Shown here: one piece after another, positions 8,162 through 16,284 of the stretch | How the letters are laid out: every line of letters starts with the position of its first letter | Numbering within the stretch: position 1 is the first letter of the stretch | Origin: Phytohabitans aurantiacus | GTDB taxonomy: Bacteria > Actinomycetota > Actinomycetes > Mycobacteriales > Micromonosporaceae | Reading direction: 5' to 3' | NCBI RefSeq assembly: GCF_027923225.1 | Contig: NZ_BSDI01000007.1 | Span: forward strand, 775,617 to 839,616 | DNA length: 64,000 bases | Notes under the pieces: model-generated | Seen by the model: only the letters and a program-made list of their open reading frames with translations | What the model was told of the DNA's origin: nothing | Databases searched by the model: none | Translations under genes and position numbers: made by a program

Positions 8162-8198
8162 CTACGCGAGCCCTATGGTCACAGGAAAGCGCTTTCCT
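8151..8198 (+). promoter_or_regulatory. Promoter with LacI-type operator
   Basis: A perfect -35 box TTGACA (8151-8156), a 17-base spacer and a -10 box TATGGT (8174-8179) are followed by the perfect 16-base palindrome AGGAAAGCGCTTTCCT (8183-8198), the form bound by LacI/GalR-family sugar repressors. The palindrome sits where transcription would begin, so bound repressor would block it. The -35 box lies inside the last codons of the hydrolase gene. No sugar-uptake or glycoside-hydrolase gene follows in this direction, only a 46-codon frame and repeats. Confidence 0.7.
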
Positions 8199-8218
8199 GA
8201 GCTGAAGGGACACCTCAG

Positions 8219-8359
8219 ATGGGCACCCGCTCCGGCCACGGCCACATCGCGAACGCGCCGGCGGCGGCCCGCACGACTCCGCACCCACGCGGCACCCCGT
8301 TTCCACCACCGAGGGGCACCCGCCGCCCCATCATCCCCGCCCGCGACAAGCCCGGCTAG
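8219..8359 (+). CDS. Possible 46-residue remnant ORF behind the LacI-type promoter
   Basis: The first ATG after the operator (8219) is preceded by GAAGGGA and opens a 46-codon frame ending at TAG 8357-8359. The translation is rich in Pro, Arg and Thr and matches nothing I recognise. It may be a decayed 5' end of a deleted sugar-utilization gene or a chance frame. It is listed because the promoter and operator in front of it look functional. Confidence 0.2.
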   Translation: MGTRSGHGHIANAPAAARTTPHPRGTPFPPPRGTRRPIIPARDKPG

Positions 8360-8384
8360 AGGCTCAGGACCACGATCGAGAGTT

Positions 8385-8530
8385 GAGCTGCCGCGATGCC
8401 CGCCGCGCTCCAGACCGTAGCTCCCGCGGCCTCGCCCGCCGCGGCTGGTCACGCTCACCGGGTTGTGTAGCCGCGAAGGGCGAGGCCGCGGGAGCAGCGG
8501 TCTCGCGCACGACGAACGCCGCGGTAGCTC
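8385..8530. repeat. 53-bp arm repeat, inverted pair (large hairpin)
   Basis: A 53-base arm (8385-8437, beginning GAGCTGCCGCGATGCCCGCC, ending GCGGCCTCGCCC) is followed after about 40 bases by its inverted copy (8478-8530), matching at roughly 40 of 53 positions. Single arms related to it lie at 9197-9247 (inverted) and 22480-22532 (direct). Together this is a dispersed repeat family able to form long hairpins. Confidence 0.7.
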
Positions 8531-8618
8531 AAGAGCGCTTTGGGCGGGATGGGCGCGCCGCGCGGGCGGCCGGCATCGAGGGGGGATCGACGCCAGCCGC
8601 CCGCGGCGAATTCGCCGG

Positions 8619-8816
8619 TCAGCGGAAGCCGAACCGGCGCCTGCGCTTGCGCCCGCCAAGGCGCTGCAGGGTGTCCGCACCGCGATGCAGCATGCGCGTG
8701 GCCCGCGACGAGCCGCGCCGCTGCTCGACGGCGTGTCCGATCTGCCGCGCACCCGCTGCCACCAGCGGCACGGCGATCGCGATCAGTGCCCAACGTCCAA
8801 GGGCCTTGCCGATCAT
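8619..8816 (-). CDS. Small basic membrane-associated protein
   Basis: 65 residues of unknown function: a hydrophobic helix near the N-terminus (ALGRWALIAIAVPLVAAGA) followed by a strongly basic tail ending GRKRRRRFGFR. The ATG at 8816 has a well-placed GGAGG five bases upstream, which decides the start over an ATG 12 bases earlier. It is the only frame in this repeat-rich gap with a good ribosome binding site and protein-like composition. No neighbour suggests a role. Confidence 0.55.
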   Translation of the reverse strand: MIGKALGRWALIAIAVPLVAAGARQIGHAVEQRRGSSRATRMLHRGADTLQRLGGRKRRRRFGFR

Positions 8817-8904
8817 GTCAACCTCCAAGGGGGTGCTCCCTTGGGCTTACCCACACGCCCCTCCGATCATGTACGCCCGCCCTCCCTGCGCGCCGCCTCC
8901 CGCC

Positions 8905-8961
8905 GATCAAGGGCGAACGCACATGGTTAGATCTCTTCTCCGCGCGCGTCCGCCCCCAGGC
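8905..8961 (+). repeat. Decayed copy of the palindromic element
   Basis: The left arm GATCAAGGGCGAACGCAC is intact, and a 57-base window ends in a degenerate right arm (CCGCGCGCGTCCGCCCCC instead of the usual ending in CCCTTGATC). The 19-base outer block is not recognisable. This looks like a diverged copy of the 76-bp family. Confidence 0.5.
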
Positions 8962-8997
8962 CAGCCCGGCACGGCGTGTCGCCACGCCGCACCCGCC

Positions 8998-9073
8998 GAT
9001 CAAGGGCAAACGCACGTGGTTGGATCGCTAAACCGCGTGCATTCGCCCTTGATCCATGCGAGTGCCCTTGATC
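8998..9073 (-). repeat. 76-bp tripartite palindromic element, copy 2 (inverted)
   Basis: A 57-base hairpin from GATCAAGGGC (8998) to GCCCTTGATC (ends 9054), followed 19 bases on by another CCCTTGATC block (ends 9073). This is the mirror orientation of the copy at 2957. The arms read CACGTGG / CCGCGTG at the loop side. Confidence 0.85.
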
Positions 9074-9196
9074 GGCGGCGGAAGCGCGCGTGCGCCGCTG
9101 CTCGTTGCGGGCCGGGGTTGCTCGCTGCTCCGGTCGCGGCCACCGCAAGGCGCGTCGAGCGAAGGCATCGCCCGGGTCGATCGTGGATCGCGGAGG

Positions 9197-9247
9197 GTGA
9201 GGCTGCGGGAGCGACGGTCTGGCGCGCGACGCGCATCGCGGTAGCCC
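9197..9247 (-). repeat. 53-bp arm repeat, single inverted copy
   Basis: Begins GTGAGGCTGCGGGAGCGACG and ends CGCATCGCGGTAGCCC; its reverse complement matches the arms at 8385 and 22480. Only one arm is present here. Confidence 0.6.
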
Positions 9248-9349
9248 AAAGCTCGATCCTGGTCTTGAACATGACGTCTGGATCCACAGCAAGCGTCGCG
9301 CGACGGCGTTACGACAAGTTCGGGGATGTTGCGGCCTCAGAGCGACCAG

Positions 9350-9380
9350 GATGCCGCATCTTCGCCGAAGATGCGGCATC
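9350..9380. repeat. 31-base palindrome
   Basis: GATGCCGCATCTTCG and CGAAGATGCGGCATC flank one central base, an uninterrupted 15-base-arm palindrome. With no loop it favours a cruciform or a protein site rather than a terminator. No T-run follows. Confidence 0.6.
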
Positions 9381-9433
9381 CACCCCCGCGCGATGCGGTC
9401 GCGCGGCGGTCATCGCCGTCGCGAAGGGCCGTC

Positions 9434-9508
9434 GATCAAGGGCGATCGCATGGATCAAGGGCGAATACACGCGAAAGGAGATCGAACCACGTGCATTCGC
9501 CCTTGATC
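9434..9508 (+). repeat. 76-bp tripartite palindromic element, copy 3
   Basis: GATCAAGGGC at 9434, a second GATCAAGGGC at 9453 (19-base offset) and closing GCCCTTGATC ending at 9508. Same orientation as the copy at 2957. It lies 25 bases from the alpha-galactosidase stop codon. Confidence 0.85.
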
Positions 9509-9532
9509 GACGAGAAGCGGAGCGGGGCGGGG

Positions 9533-11680
9533 TTAGGCGGGGGTTATGGAAACTAGGGTTACGGTGTTTGGGGCGCGGCGGGGCATGGGGAGGCCTCGGG
9601 CGGATAGGACCTCGGCGTCCACTGCCGCCTCGCCCGCGGGGCCCACCGGGTCGATGTCGCCGGGGTAGGCGCCGCCTCGGGTCACCGGCCTGAGCCAGCG
9701 CGCCTCGTACCGGCCCGGCGCCAGTCCCGGCACGCGTAGGTACGGCAGGCGCTCCGACTCGGACTCGTCCATCTGTACATGGGCCATCAGCGCCCGCCGC
9801 CCGTCCGCCGCGATCACGCCGTGCGCCCACACCGCCGGGTCGGGCGAGTCCAGGCGGACCACGCGCCCGCTGTGCAGCAGGTCACGGTGGGTCTTGTAGA
9901 TGTCGATCCACTCGGCCAGCGCGGCGCGCTCGTCGACGTCGGTACTGGTCAGGTCCCATTCGATGCCGAAGTGGCCGAAGAGGGCGGTCGCGGCCCGGAA
10001 GTCCAGCGGGAACACCCGGTGGGTCTGGTGCGACTCGGGCGACGCGATGTGCGCGCCCAGGTACTCAGGGGCCGCGAGCTGGACGGTCCAGCGCTGGATG
10101 GCCTGCCGGGACTTGGCGTCGGTCATGTCGGAGGTCCACACCCGCTGGACGCGTTCCAGTACGCCGATGTCGACCCGCCCGCCACCGGACGCGCACGACT
10201 CCCACTCGACGCCGGGGTGGCGGGCGCGCAGCTCGTCGAGGAGCCGGTAGAAGCCGAGGGTGTGTCCGTGTACCGCTGGGGCGCCGCCGCGGGCCGCCGA
10301 GCCGGCCTCCAGCAGGTCGCGGTTGTGGTCCCATTTCACGTACGAGATGTCGTATGTGGACAGTACGGCGTCGATGCGCTCGATCAGGTAGTCGACGACC
10401 TCGGGGCGCGACAGGTCCAGCACGTACTGGTTGCGCTGCAGCAACGGGGTGCGCCCGCCCGTCGACAGGATCCAGTCGGGGTGCTGGCGATACAGGTCGG
10501 AGTCCGGGTTCACCATCTCCGGCTCGAACCACAGGCCGAACGCCATGCCCAGCCCGCGTACGTGGTCGATGAGCGGGCCCAGCCCGTCCGGCCAGACGCC
10601 CTCGTCCACGTACCAGTCGCCGAGCCCGGCCTTGTCGTCGCGCCGGCCACGGAACCAGCCGTCGTCCAGCACGTACCGCTCGACGCCGATCGAGGCCGCG
10701 ATGTCGGCGAGTTCGCGAAGCCGCGCCAGGTCGTGGTCGAAGTAGACGGCCTCCCACACGTTGAGGTTGACCGGGCGGGGGCCGCTCGGGTGGGCCGGCA
10801 ACGACCGCTGGTACCCGTGGAAGGCGGCCGCGAGTCCGTCGAGCCCGTCGCGGGAGGCGGCCACGTGCAGCCACGGCGAGCTGTACGAGTCGCCGGGCGC
10901 CAGGATCAGCTCGCCGGGCAGCAGCAGCTCACCCCCGCCAGCGGTGGCCGGGGAGGCGCCGCTGCGCTCCACCCGGTACACGTTGTTTCCGCTCCACGCC
11001 ACGTGCACGCCGATGACCTCGCCGCGCTCGAAGCCGAAGCCGGGCGTGCCGACCACGATCATCGTCGCCGCGTCGAGGCCGGTCTTGCCGCGCCGGTTCT
11101 CGCGCAGGTACAGCCCGTCGGTGAGCTCGTGCCGCTGCGGCACCCGCTCCCGCGCCCAGCGGCCGGTGAAGTCGAGCACCTCGGTCAGGTGCTCGGGCAA
11201 CGGCAGCACGACCTCCAGACCGTCCACAATGTACGGCGAGTCGCCGGTGTTGGTGACGGTGTGCCGCAGCCGCAGCGCTCCACCGGGCAGCGACTCGGCC
11301 TCGGTCGCGAGCGCCAGCCCGGCCGCCTCGTCGGTGGCGCTCACCCGCAGCAGCGTGCCGTCGGTCGTGACAGCCGTGGTGCGAAACACCGTGGACCAGT
11401 CCAGCCCGGCTGGAGGAGAGCCGGCCGCAGTAGCGGTGCCGAGGCGGTGGCCGCGCAACCCCGGCCGCACGTACCAGCCGTGGGCCTGCTCGGGCAGCAG
11501 CGAGCCGGCGCCGGCCCCGGCGGTCGCCGCCCACGAGGCGCCGTCGCCGCCCGCGACACCGAGCCACGAGACCAGCGGCAGCCCACCGGACGGGTCCGGC
11601 GCCAGCGCCAGCACGGTGTGCCCGGCCGGAGCCGGATCCGGGTGCACCAGCGCGTCCCACCGCAGGTCGTCGTCAGCCAT
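9533..11680 (-). CDS. Alpha-galactosidase, GH36
   Basis: 715 residues, the full length of a GH36 enzyme: an N-terminal beta-sandwich, a TIM barrel and a short C-terminal beta domain. The catalytic landmarks are intact: WFEPEMV, YVKWDHNRD with nucleophile Asp 451, WESCASGGGR for substrate binding, and WTSDMTDA with acid/base Asp 518. It hydrolyses terminal alpha-1,6-galactosides such as melibiose and raffinose oligosaccharides. There is no signal peptide, so it acts in the cytoplasm. The ATG at 11680 follows GAAAGG. It lies 54 bases downstream of the tetR gene and could be read from that operon. The isolated LacI-type operator at 8183 is on the far side of its stop codon and on the other strand, so it cannot drive this gene. 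Confidence 0.95.
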   Translation of the reverse strand: MADDDLRWDALVHPDPAPAGHTVLALAPDPSGGLPLVSWLGVAGGDGASWAATAGAGAGSLLPEQAHGWYVRPGLRGHRLGTATAAGSPPAGLDWSTVFRTTAVTTDGTLLRVSATDEAAGLALATEAESLPGGALRLRHTVTNTGDSPYIVDGLEVVLPLPEHLTEVLDFTGRWARERVPQRHELTDGLYLRENRRGKTGLDAATMIVVGTPGFGFERGEVIGVHVAWSGNNVYRVERSGASPATAGGGELLLPGELILAPGDSYSSPWLHVAASRDGLDGLAAAFHGYQRSLPAHPSGPRPVNLNVWEAVYFDHDLARLRELADIAASIGVERYVLDDGWFRGRRDDKAGLGDWYVDEGVWPDGLGPLIDHVRGLGMAFGLWFEPEMVNPDSDLYRQHPDWILSTGGRTPLLQRNQYVLDLSRPEVVDYLIERIDAVLSTYDISYVKWDHNRDLLEAGSAARGGAPAVHGHTLGFYRLLDELRARHPGVEWESCASGGGRVDIGVLERVQRVWTSDMTDAKSRQAIQRWTVQLAAPEYLGAHIASPESHQTHRVFPLDFRAATALFGHFGIEWDLTSTDVDERAALAEWIDIYKTHRDLLHSGRVVRLDSPDPAVWAHGVIAADGRRALMAHVQMDESESERLPYLRVPGLAPGRYEARWLRPVTRGGAYPGDIDPVGPAGEAAVDAEVLSARGLPMPRRAPNTVTLVSITPA

Positions 11681-11734
11681 GTCCCGCCTTTCAAGCCGCT
11701 CGGACCTGGAAGCGTACCGGCCCTGAGCAGAGCG

Positions 11735-12370
11735 TCAGCGGCGGGCGGAGGCGCGGGTGACCTTCGCACGCAGGGCGCGACGGGCGACCGGACCGAGTTC
11801 GTCGACGACCTCGACGAGCACCGCCAGCTGTTCGAGGGCGTCCAGCGCGTGCCGCGCCCCGTCGGAGTCCACCCCTTCGAACAGCTCCAGCCCGATGAAC
11901 GCCGCCGACACCGCGCGCGCCAGGCCGGGCACGTCGGCGACGTCCGCGAACGGCGATCCGGCCAGCAGGCGGCTGAGTACCGGCTCGATCTGGTCGATCC
12001 AGAGGCGCAGCGCGGCGGCGACCGGTGCGCCCAGCTTCGGGTCGGCTTGCGCGCCGGCGAGCAGTTGGGCGAGTACCGCCACGTTGCCGAGCCCGCGTTC
12101 CTCGGCGTGCAGGGTGCGGCCGACGTCGAGCAGCTCGCGCAGCGAACCGACCTCGGCGAAGGCTTCGGCGTACCGCTCGACACGCGCCGCCGTGCTGATG
12201 GTGCAGGCGGTGGAGAGCAGCTCGTCGACGCTGCCGAAGTGGTAGAACACCAGCGCCTGGTTGACTCCGGCGGAGGCCGCTATCGTGCGGGCGGAGACGC
12301 CGGCGATGCCGTGGGTGCGGATCGCGTCTATCGCGCCGTCGAGCAGCCGCTGCTTGGTGTCGTTCGACAT
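11735..12370 (-). CDS. TetR-family repressor
   Basis: 211 residues with a standard N-terminal TetR HTH (residues about 5-52; GVSARTIAASAGVNQALVFYHF) and a helical ligand-binding domain. It is the last gene of a three-gene minus-strand unit whose leader at 14646-14695 carries two TetR-like palindromes, so it probably represses its own operon. The upstream fusion gene runs 43 bases into its start. The ligand is unknown. Confidence 0.9.
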   Translation of the reverse strand: MSNDTKQRLLDGAIDAIRTHGIAGVSARTIAASAGVNQALVFYHFGSVDELLSTACTISTAARVERYAEAFAEVGSLRELLDVGRTLHAEERGLGNVAVLAQLLAGAQADPKLGAPVAAALRLWIDQIEPVLSRLLAGSPFADVADVPGLARAVSAAFIGLELFEGVDSDGARHALDALEQLAVLVEVVDELGPVARRALRAKVTRASARR

Positions 12371-13653
12371 CCGCTCCCCCGTGCGCTGTCTCGGTCTCCG
12401 CTGTTTCGTAGCACCGTGTCAGAGAGCGGCGCGGCCATGTGCGGTGCCGCAATCATCGCATCGGTGACGAGTTGCGCAAGCCAAGCGGCGCCGGGCAGCC
12501 GCAGCAACCACCCGACCGTGGCCCAGCCGAGGCTCAGGTGCTCCAACGCCCGCGCGACGGCGGCCACCCCCCGTTCCTCGTGGCCGCCGTCGGCGTACAG
12601 GGATCGCCAAAGCGGCGGATGATGCTCGTGCGCGGGTGCCAGGGTGAGGCCGCGCGGGCGCCGCCGCTCCAGGAACCGCCACACGCCGCGGCACGCCTCG
12701 CACCCTTCGTCCAGCCACAGCACCGCGGGCGGACCGGCACGGTACGGCGTCCAGCGCGGACGCCAGTCCCGCACGGACCGCCGGTATTCGCGCCACCGCT
12801 CGCCGTGCCTGACTTCGAGGTCGTGGTGTTCGTGCGGGCGCGCGACGCCCGCGCCGAACGCGGCGGTCGCCAGCGCCACCGCGCCGAGCGTCGCGCTGCG
12901 CGTGCCGGCCGCGAGCAGCACGAGCAGCGCGACGGCGCTGAGCTGCATCGGATTGGCGAGATAGGAGTACGGGCCGGTGGTCACCAACCGCACCGGTGGA
13001 TCCCATGGGTACGGTGTGCCGCCGCCCCGGACCACGAACTCGCGCACCGCCATCAGCGCGGGCGTCGCGACCAGGAGCCCGACCTGCGCCAAGGGAAACA
13101 GCGACGGTCCCGTCAGGTGCGCCCACGAGCCGTCGCCCAGCTCGAACGCGACGCTGGGCACGAGCCACAGCGTGACCGCCGCGAACACGGCGACCTGGAG
13201 CACCGCGCGCGCCCCGAGGTGGCGCCGGTCGGCGGTCCAGCGGCCGAGAAGCTGCGCGGGCAGCGCGACGAGCAGCAGCCCTACTGTCTCACCGATCAGC
13301 CAGTGCGGGCCGAGCCAGACGAGCGGGTCGAGGGCCGGCATCGCGACCGCGTCCAGCCACAGCAGCAGACCGAGCGCGACGGGCAACGGCACGAACCGCC
13401 GGTACAGCACGGGAATCGCGCCCCACAGCACCGCCCAGCCGAGCCACAGGTCCACCGGCAGGCCGCGGAACGCGCCGTCGACGGCCGCGAACCCGTACCA
13501 CCCGGCGAACCGCGCCACCTCGCCCAACGCCGCGATGCCCACGGCCGCCGCCACAAAGGCGAGGAGCGTGGCGGCCCCGTCGCGACCGGGCCGCCATCGC
13601 GCCATCGCGGCCAGCCCCGGCACGATGAGGCAGAGGTACCGCGCGGCGGTCAT
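12328..13653 (-). CDS. Isoprenylcysteine methyltransferase-like / DCC1-like (DUF393) fusion membrane protein
   Basis: 441 residues. Residues about 1-290 form a polytopic membrane region ending in an ICMT/PEMT-type methyltransferase motif (TTGPYSYLANPMQ ... RHGERWREYRR). The C-terminal part is a DCC/DUF393 thiol-disulfide-like domain with DEGCEACR near residue 314 (normally DGxCxxC) and a long helical tail. Fusing these two is uncommon. A lipid or prenyl-thiol modifying role is possible but unproven. The last 43 bases overlap tetR. It probably lies in one operon with the SRPBCC-like protein upstream, 121 bases away. Confidence 0.75.
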   Translation of the reverse strand: MTAARYLCLIVPGLAAMARWRPGRDGAATLLAFVAAAVGIAALGEVARFAGWYGFAAVDGAFRGLPVDLWLGWAVLWGAIPVLYRRFVPLPVALGLLLWLDAVAMPALDPLVWLGPHWLIGETVGLLLVALPAQLLGRWTADRRHLGARAVLQVAVFAAVTLWLVPSVAFELGDGSWAHLTGPSLFPLAQVGLLVATPALMAVREFVVRGGGTPYPWDPPVRLVTTGPYSYLANPMQLSAVALLVLLAAGTRSATLGAVALATAAFGAGVARPHEHHDLEVRHGERWREYRRSVRDWRPRWTPYRAGPPAVLWLDEGCEACRGVWRFLERRRPRGLTLAPAHEHHPPLWRSLYADGGHEERGVAAVARALEHLSLGWATVGWLLRLPGAAWLAQLVTDAMIAAPHMAAPLSDTVLRNSGDRDSARGSGCRTTPSSGCSTAR

Positions 13654-13774
13654 GCGCCGCCGCCCGCAGCCGACACAAAGCGGAGGGAGCGCAGCGACCG
13701 TAGCGACTGTCGGCTACAGGGCGGCTTTGAGGCGCATGACCCGCGTGAGCGGAGGCGAGCGCCGGTTGACTCGG

Positions 13775-14626
13775 TCACCGCAGTGCCATGGCGTCGAGCA
13801 GATAGCCGGCGCCTTCGCGCATCAGCACCTGCTGTACCGGGCCGAAGTACCACGACGGGTCCAGGCGCCGGGTGTACACGATGGACAGTCGCACCTCGGT
13901 GCGCTCCCCCACCGCCTTCCACCGCACGGTCGCGCTGCGCCAGACGAGCCAGCGCGCCGTGATGGCGGAGTCTTCGACGACGCGGAACTCGACCCGCCCC
14001 GGCGCGGCCTCGACCACCTCGGTGATGGTGTGACCGCCCGACCCGTGCGCGCTGCCCGGGTAGTGGAACATCCAGCGGTCGCCGGGCGAGAGCCCTCTCC
14101 CCTCGATCCGCTCCGGCAGGGGGACGCCGAGCATCCGCAGCGGCACCGAACGCACCGCCGCCGGCCCCGGTCCGTCCGTGAGCCGCCGCGCCACCTCGTC
14201 GGCGCTCAGCGCGACCGTCCGGGTCACCGTCACCGCCTGCTCCGGATCCAGCCGCGCACCCGTACCTTCCAGCGCCAGCACCAGCAGTAACGGGATCGGC
14301 AGCAGCGCGTACCGCTTCTCGGGCCGCTCGGCCCAGTTCAGCAGCGCAACGGCGCCGTGCGCGACCGCGTACACGAGAGGGGCCGCGAGTGCGACGCAGA
14401 TCGCGCCCTCGTGGAGGACGACCGCCGCGAGCAGCAGGCCGACGGTGGTCACCGAGAAGACCCGGCCGTGCGTGGTGCGGCCCGGCATCAGCACGAGCCC
14501 GACCGCCAGCAGGACGGGCAGCCCGACGAACAGCAACGCGCTGTCGGCCCGCCCGTCACGCACGGCCAGAAGGAACACCGTCACACCGAAGAGCCCCACC
14601 AGGCCGGCCAGTATCCAGCGCGCCAT
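13775..14626 (-). CDS. Membrane protein with C-terminal SRPBCC-like domain
   Basis: 283 residues: four or five hydrophobic helices in the first 115 residues, then a soluble domain of about 150 residues resembling the START/SRPBCC (polyketide cyclase-like) ligand-binding fold, as judged by strand pattern only. The ATG at 14626 follows GGGGGTGG. The frame stays open upstream to 14695, but that segment is the operator DNA, so I reject the longer form. It is the first gene of the unit ending in tetR. Function is unknown. Confidence 0.65.
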   Translation of the reverse strand: MARWILAGLVGLFGVTVFLLAVRDGRADSALLFVGLPVLLAVGLVLMPGRTTHGRVFSVTTVGLLLAAVVLHEGAICVALAAPLVYAVAHGAVALLNWAERPEKRYALLPIPLLLVLALEGTGARLDPEQAVTVTRTVALSADEVARRLTDGPGPAAVRSVPLRMLGVPLPERIEGRGLSPGDRWMFHYPGSAHGSGGHTITEVVEAAPGRVEFRVVEDSAITARWLVWRSATVRWKAVGERTEVRLSIVYTRRLDPSWYFGPVQQVLMREGAGYLLDAMALR

Positions 14627-14645
14627 CGCATCCACCCCCGTGCAC

Positions 14646-14695
14646 TTGAGCGCTCGCTCAAAAGCACGGTAGCACTCGTTTGAGCGAGTGCTCAA
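14646..14695 (-). promoter_or_regulatory. Pair of TetR-type operators
   Basis: Two palindromes, TTGAGCGCTCGCTCAA (14646-14661) and TTGAGCGAGTGCTCAA (14680-14695), centred 34 bases apart just upstream of the SRPBCC-like gene. The spacing of about three helical turns would let two repressor dimers bind the same face. The TetR encoded at the distal end of this operon is the obvious candidate. Confidence 0.7.
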
Positions 14696-14799
14696 GAGAC
14701 GGGGTCAGGGTCACTACCTCTAAGGCGTCCTAGGAGGCTGGTCTGCTTGGGTGCTCTCGGCGAATGCGACACGGTTGTGCCCGCCGGCCATAAAGAGGT

Positions 14800-15378
14800 G
14801 TGACCACGTCGATGGCTCCAACCGATGAGCAGCTCTGGTCGGCCTGCACCCTCGGCGACCACAGCGCCTTTGGTGAACTCTTCGAGCGGCACTCGCGGGC
14901 GGTGTACAACCACGCGTTCCGGCTCACCGGCTCGTGGAGCGCGGCCGAGGAGGTCACCCAGGCGACGTTCGTGACCGCCTGGCGGCGCCGGAAAGCGGCT
15001 CGGGTGGTGGACGGCTCCACGCTGCCCTGGCTGCTCGTCGTGGCGACCAACACCGCACGCACGGAACGCCGGTCGGCGCGGCGGTGGCAGGCACTGCTGC
15101 GCCGGGTGCCGCCTGAGCCGGAGGCGGTACCCGATCCGGCCAACGACGTGCCCGCGCGCCTCGACGACGAACGCCGCATGACCGCGCTGCTGGCGCTCGT
15201 GCGCCAGCTCCCCCGGGCCGAACGCGAGGCCATCGCGCTCTGCGTCTGGTCCGGTGTCCCCTACCCGCAGGCCGCGACGATCCTCGGCGTCGGCGAAGGC
15301 GCGGTCCGCTCCCGAGTGAGCCGCGCCCGCGCCCGCCTGGCCCGCATGGTGGCCGAGTCCCAGGAGGAAGAACGATGA
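14800..15378 (+). CDS. ECF sigma factor
   Basis: 192 residues with sigma-70 region 2 (FGELFERHSRAVYNHAFRLT ... AEEVTQATFVTAW) and region 4 (LPRAEREAIALCVW ... GVPYPQAATILGVGEGAVRSR). It directs RNA polymerase to a specific promoter set in response to a signal held by an anti-sigma factor. The GTG at 14800 lies directly behind AAGAGG; an in-frame ATG at 14812 is the alternative start. Its stop overlaps the next gene by 4 bases; that gene encodes a membrane protein in the position of an anti-sigma factor. Confidence 0.92.
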   Translation: MTTSMAPTDEQLWSACTLGDHSAFGELFERHSRAVYNHAFRLTGSWSAAEEVTQATFVTAWRRRKAARVVDGSTLPWLLVVATNTARTERRSARRWQALLRRVPPEPEAVPDPANDVPARLDDERRMTALLALVRQLPRAEREAIALCVWSGVPYPQAATILGVGEGAVRSRVSRARARLARMVAESQEEER

Positions 15379-16223
15379 ACGACATCCTCGACCCGCCCGG
15401 CGAGCGCGACCTGCCCGCTGGCCGGCAGGAGCGCATCCGCGCGCGGGTGCTCGACAGCGTCCAGCACCCCGAGCGGCACACCGCGCGCCGGCTGGTGCTG
15501 GTGGCGGCGGTGACGGCCGTGGCGGCCGGCACCGTCGGGGCCATCCGATGGAACGGTGACAGCGACTGGGGCGTGTCGGCGATGTCGATGGCGATGTCGG
15601 CGTCGGAGCTGTCACCGAATCTGCGCAAGGCGGCCGACCAGTGCCTGGAGTGGAACCGCGACCAGGCCGATTCGGTACAGGTCACGCTGGACGACGTGGC
15701 GGTCGCCACGCAGCGTGAGTACGACTCGGCGCTGCTGTTCCTGACCGACGACGGGTTCTACAGCTGCAGCGTACGGAAGGAGCCCTCGATGGAGGTGACG
15801 GGCGGTTCCCGATCCGACATCTGGAGCGCCCCGCAGAGGGAGTGGCTGCCCGGCCCGATCCAGCGCCTCGGCGGTACGTCGAGCGACGTCGACGGCGGCG
15901 ACGTGACGGTCATCGGGCGTGCCAGCGCCCGCGTGGACAAGCTGCTGCTCGACTATGGCGATGGGCACACCACCGCCGCGCGGCTGCAAGACGGCGCGTT
16001 CGGCCTCATCAGCGACGGCACGCCGGTACGCCCGGACGCGCGGCTCGTCAGCTACGACCGGGATGGCAACGAGATCGACCGGCGGCCGCTCTTCAACCGC
16101 CAGAGCGACTACGAGCACTGCTACGTCGACCCGGCCGGCACCGTGGTGTATCGGAAGGACCGTACGGAGACGACGGACCCGGACCCGCGCGAGTGCCAGC
16201 CCGCCGACCGCTGGGACCGCTGA
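15375..16223 (+). CDS. Single-pass membrane protein, probable anti-sigma partner
   Basis: 282 residues: a short basic cytoplasmic N-terminus (about 1-36), one membrane helix (about 37-56), and a large extracytoplasmic domain rich in Asp and aromatic residues. I do not recognise a zinc-binding anti-sigma motif. Its role is inferred from position: it overlaps the ECF sigma gene by ATGA, the standard arrangement for sigma/anti-sigma pairs in actinomycetes. The outer domain may sense the signal. Confidence 0.75.
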   Translation: MNDILDPPGERDLPAGRQERIRARVLDSVQHPERHTARRLVLVAAVTAVAAGTVGAIRWNGDSDWGVSAMSMAMSASELSPNLRKAADQCLEWNRDQADSVQVTLDDVAVATQREYDSALLFLTDDGFYSCSVRKEPSMEVTGGSRSDIWSAPQREWLPGPIQRLGGTSSDVDGGDVTVIGRASARVDKLLLDYGDGHTTAARLQDGAFGLISDGTPVRPDARLVSYDRDGNEIDRRPLFNRQSDYEHCYVDPAGTVVYRKDRTETTDPDPRECQPADRWDR

Positions 16224-16284
16224 GTCGCCGGTCTGAACACGGGCGCCGGTCTGATCTCGGGCCGTCGGGAACCAAACGCGCCTG

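Larger units (their letters stand above)
8817..9532. other. Gene-free, repeat-filled stretch
   Basis: 716 bases between the 65-residue gene and the alpha-galactosidase stop codon. It contains a decayed and two intact copies of the 76-bp element, a single 53-bp arm and a 31-base palindrome. Long open frames crossing it (for example 8383-9693) run through every repeat and have no ribosome binding site, so I call no genes. Confidence 0.6.

Noticed and set aside
8383..9693. 436-codon open frame through the repeat region
   Set aside because: It reads through two repeat families and a palindrome, has no ribosome binding site, and is Arg/Ala/Pro-rich without any domain.
9779..12622. 947-codon open frame on the plus strand
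   Set aside because: Antisense to the alpha-galactosidase and tetR genes, whose catalytic and HTH motifs are clear; composition is typical of shadow frames.
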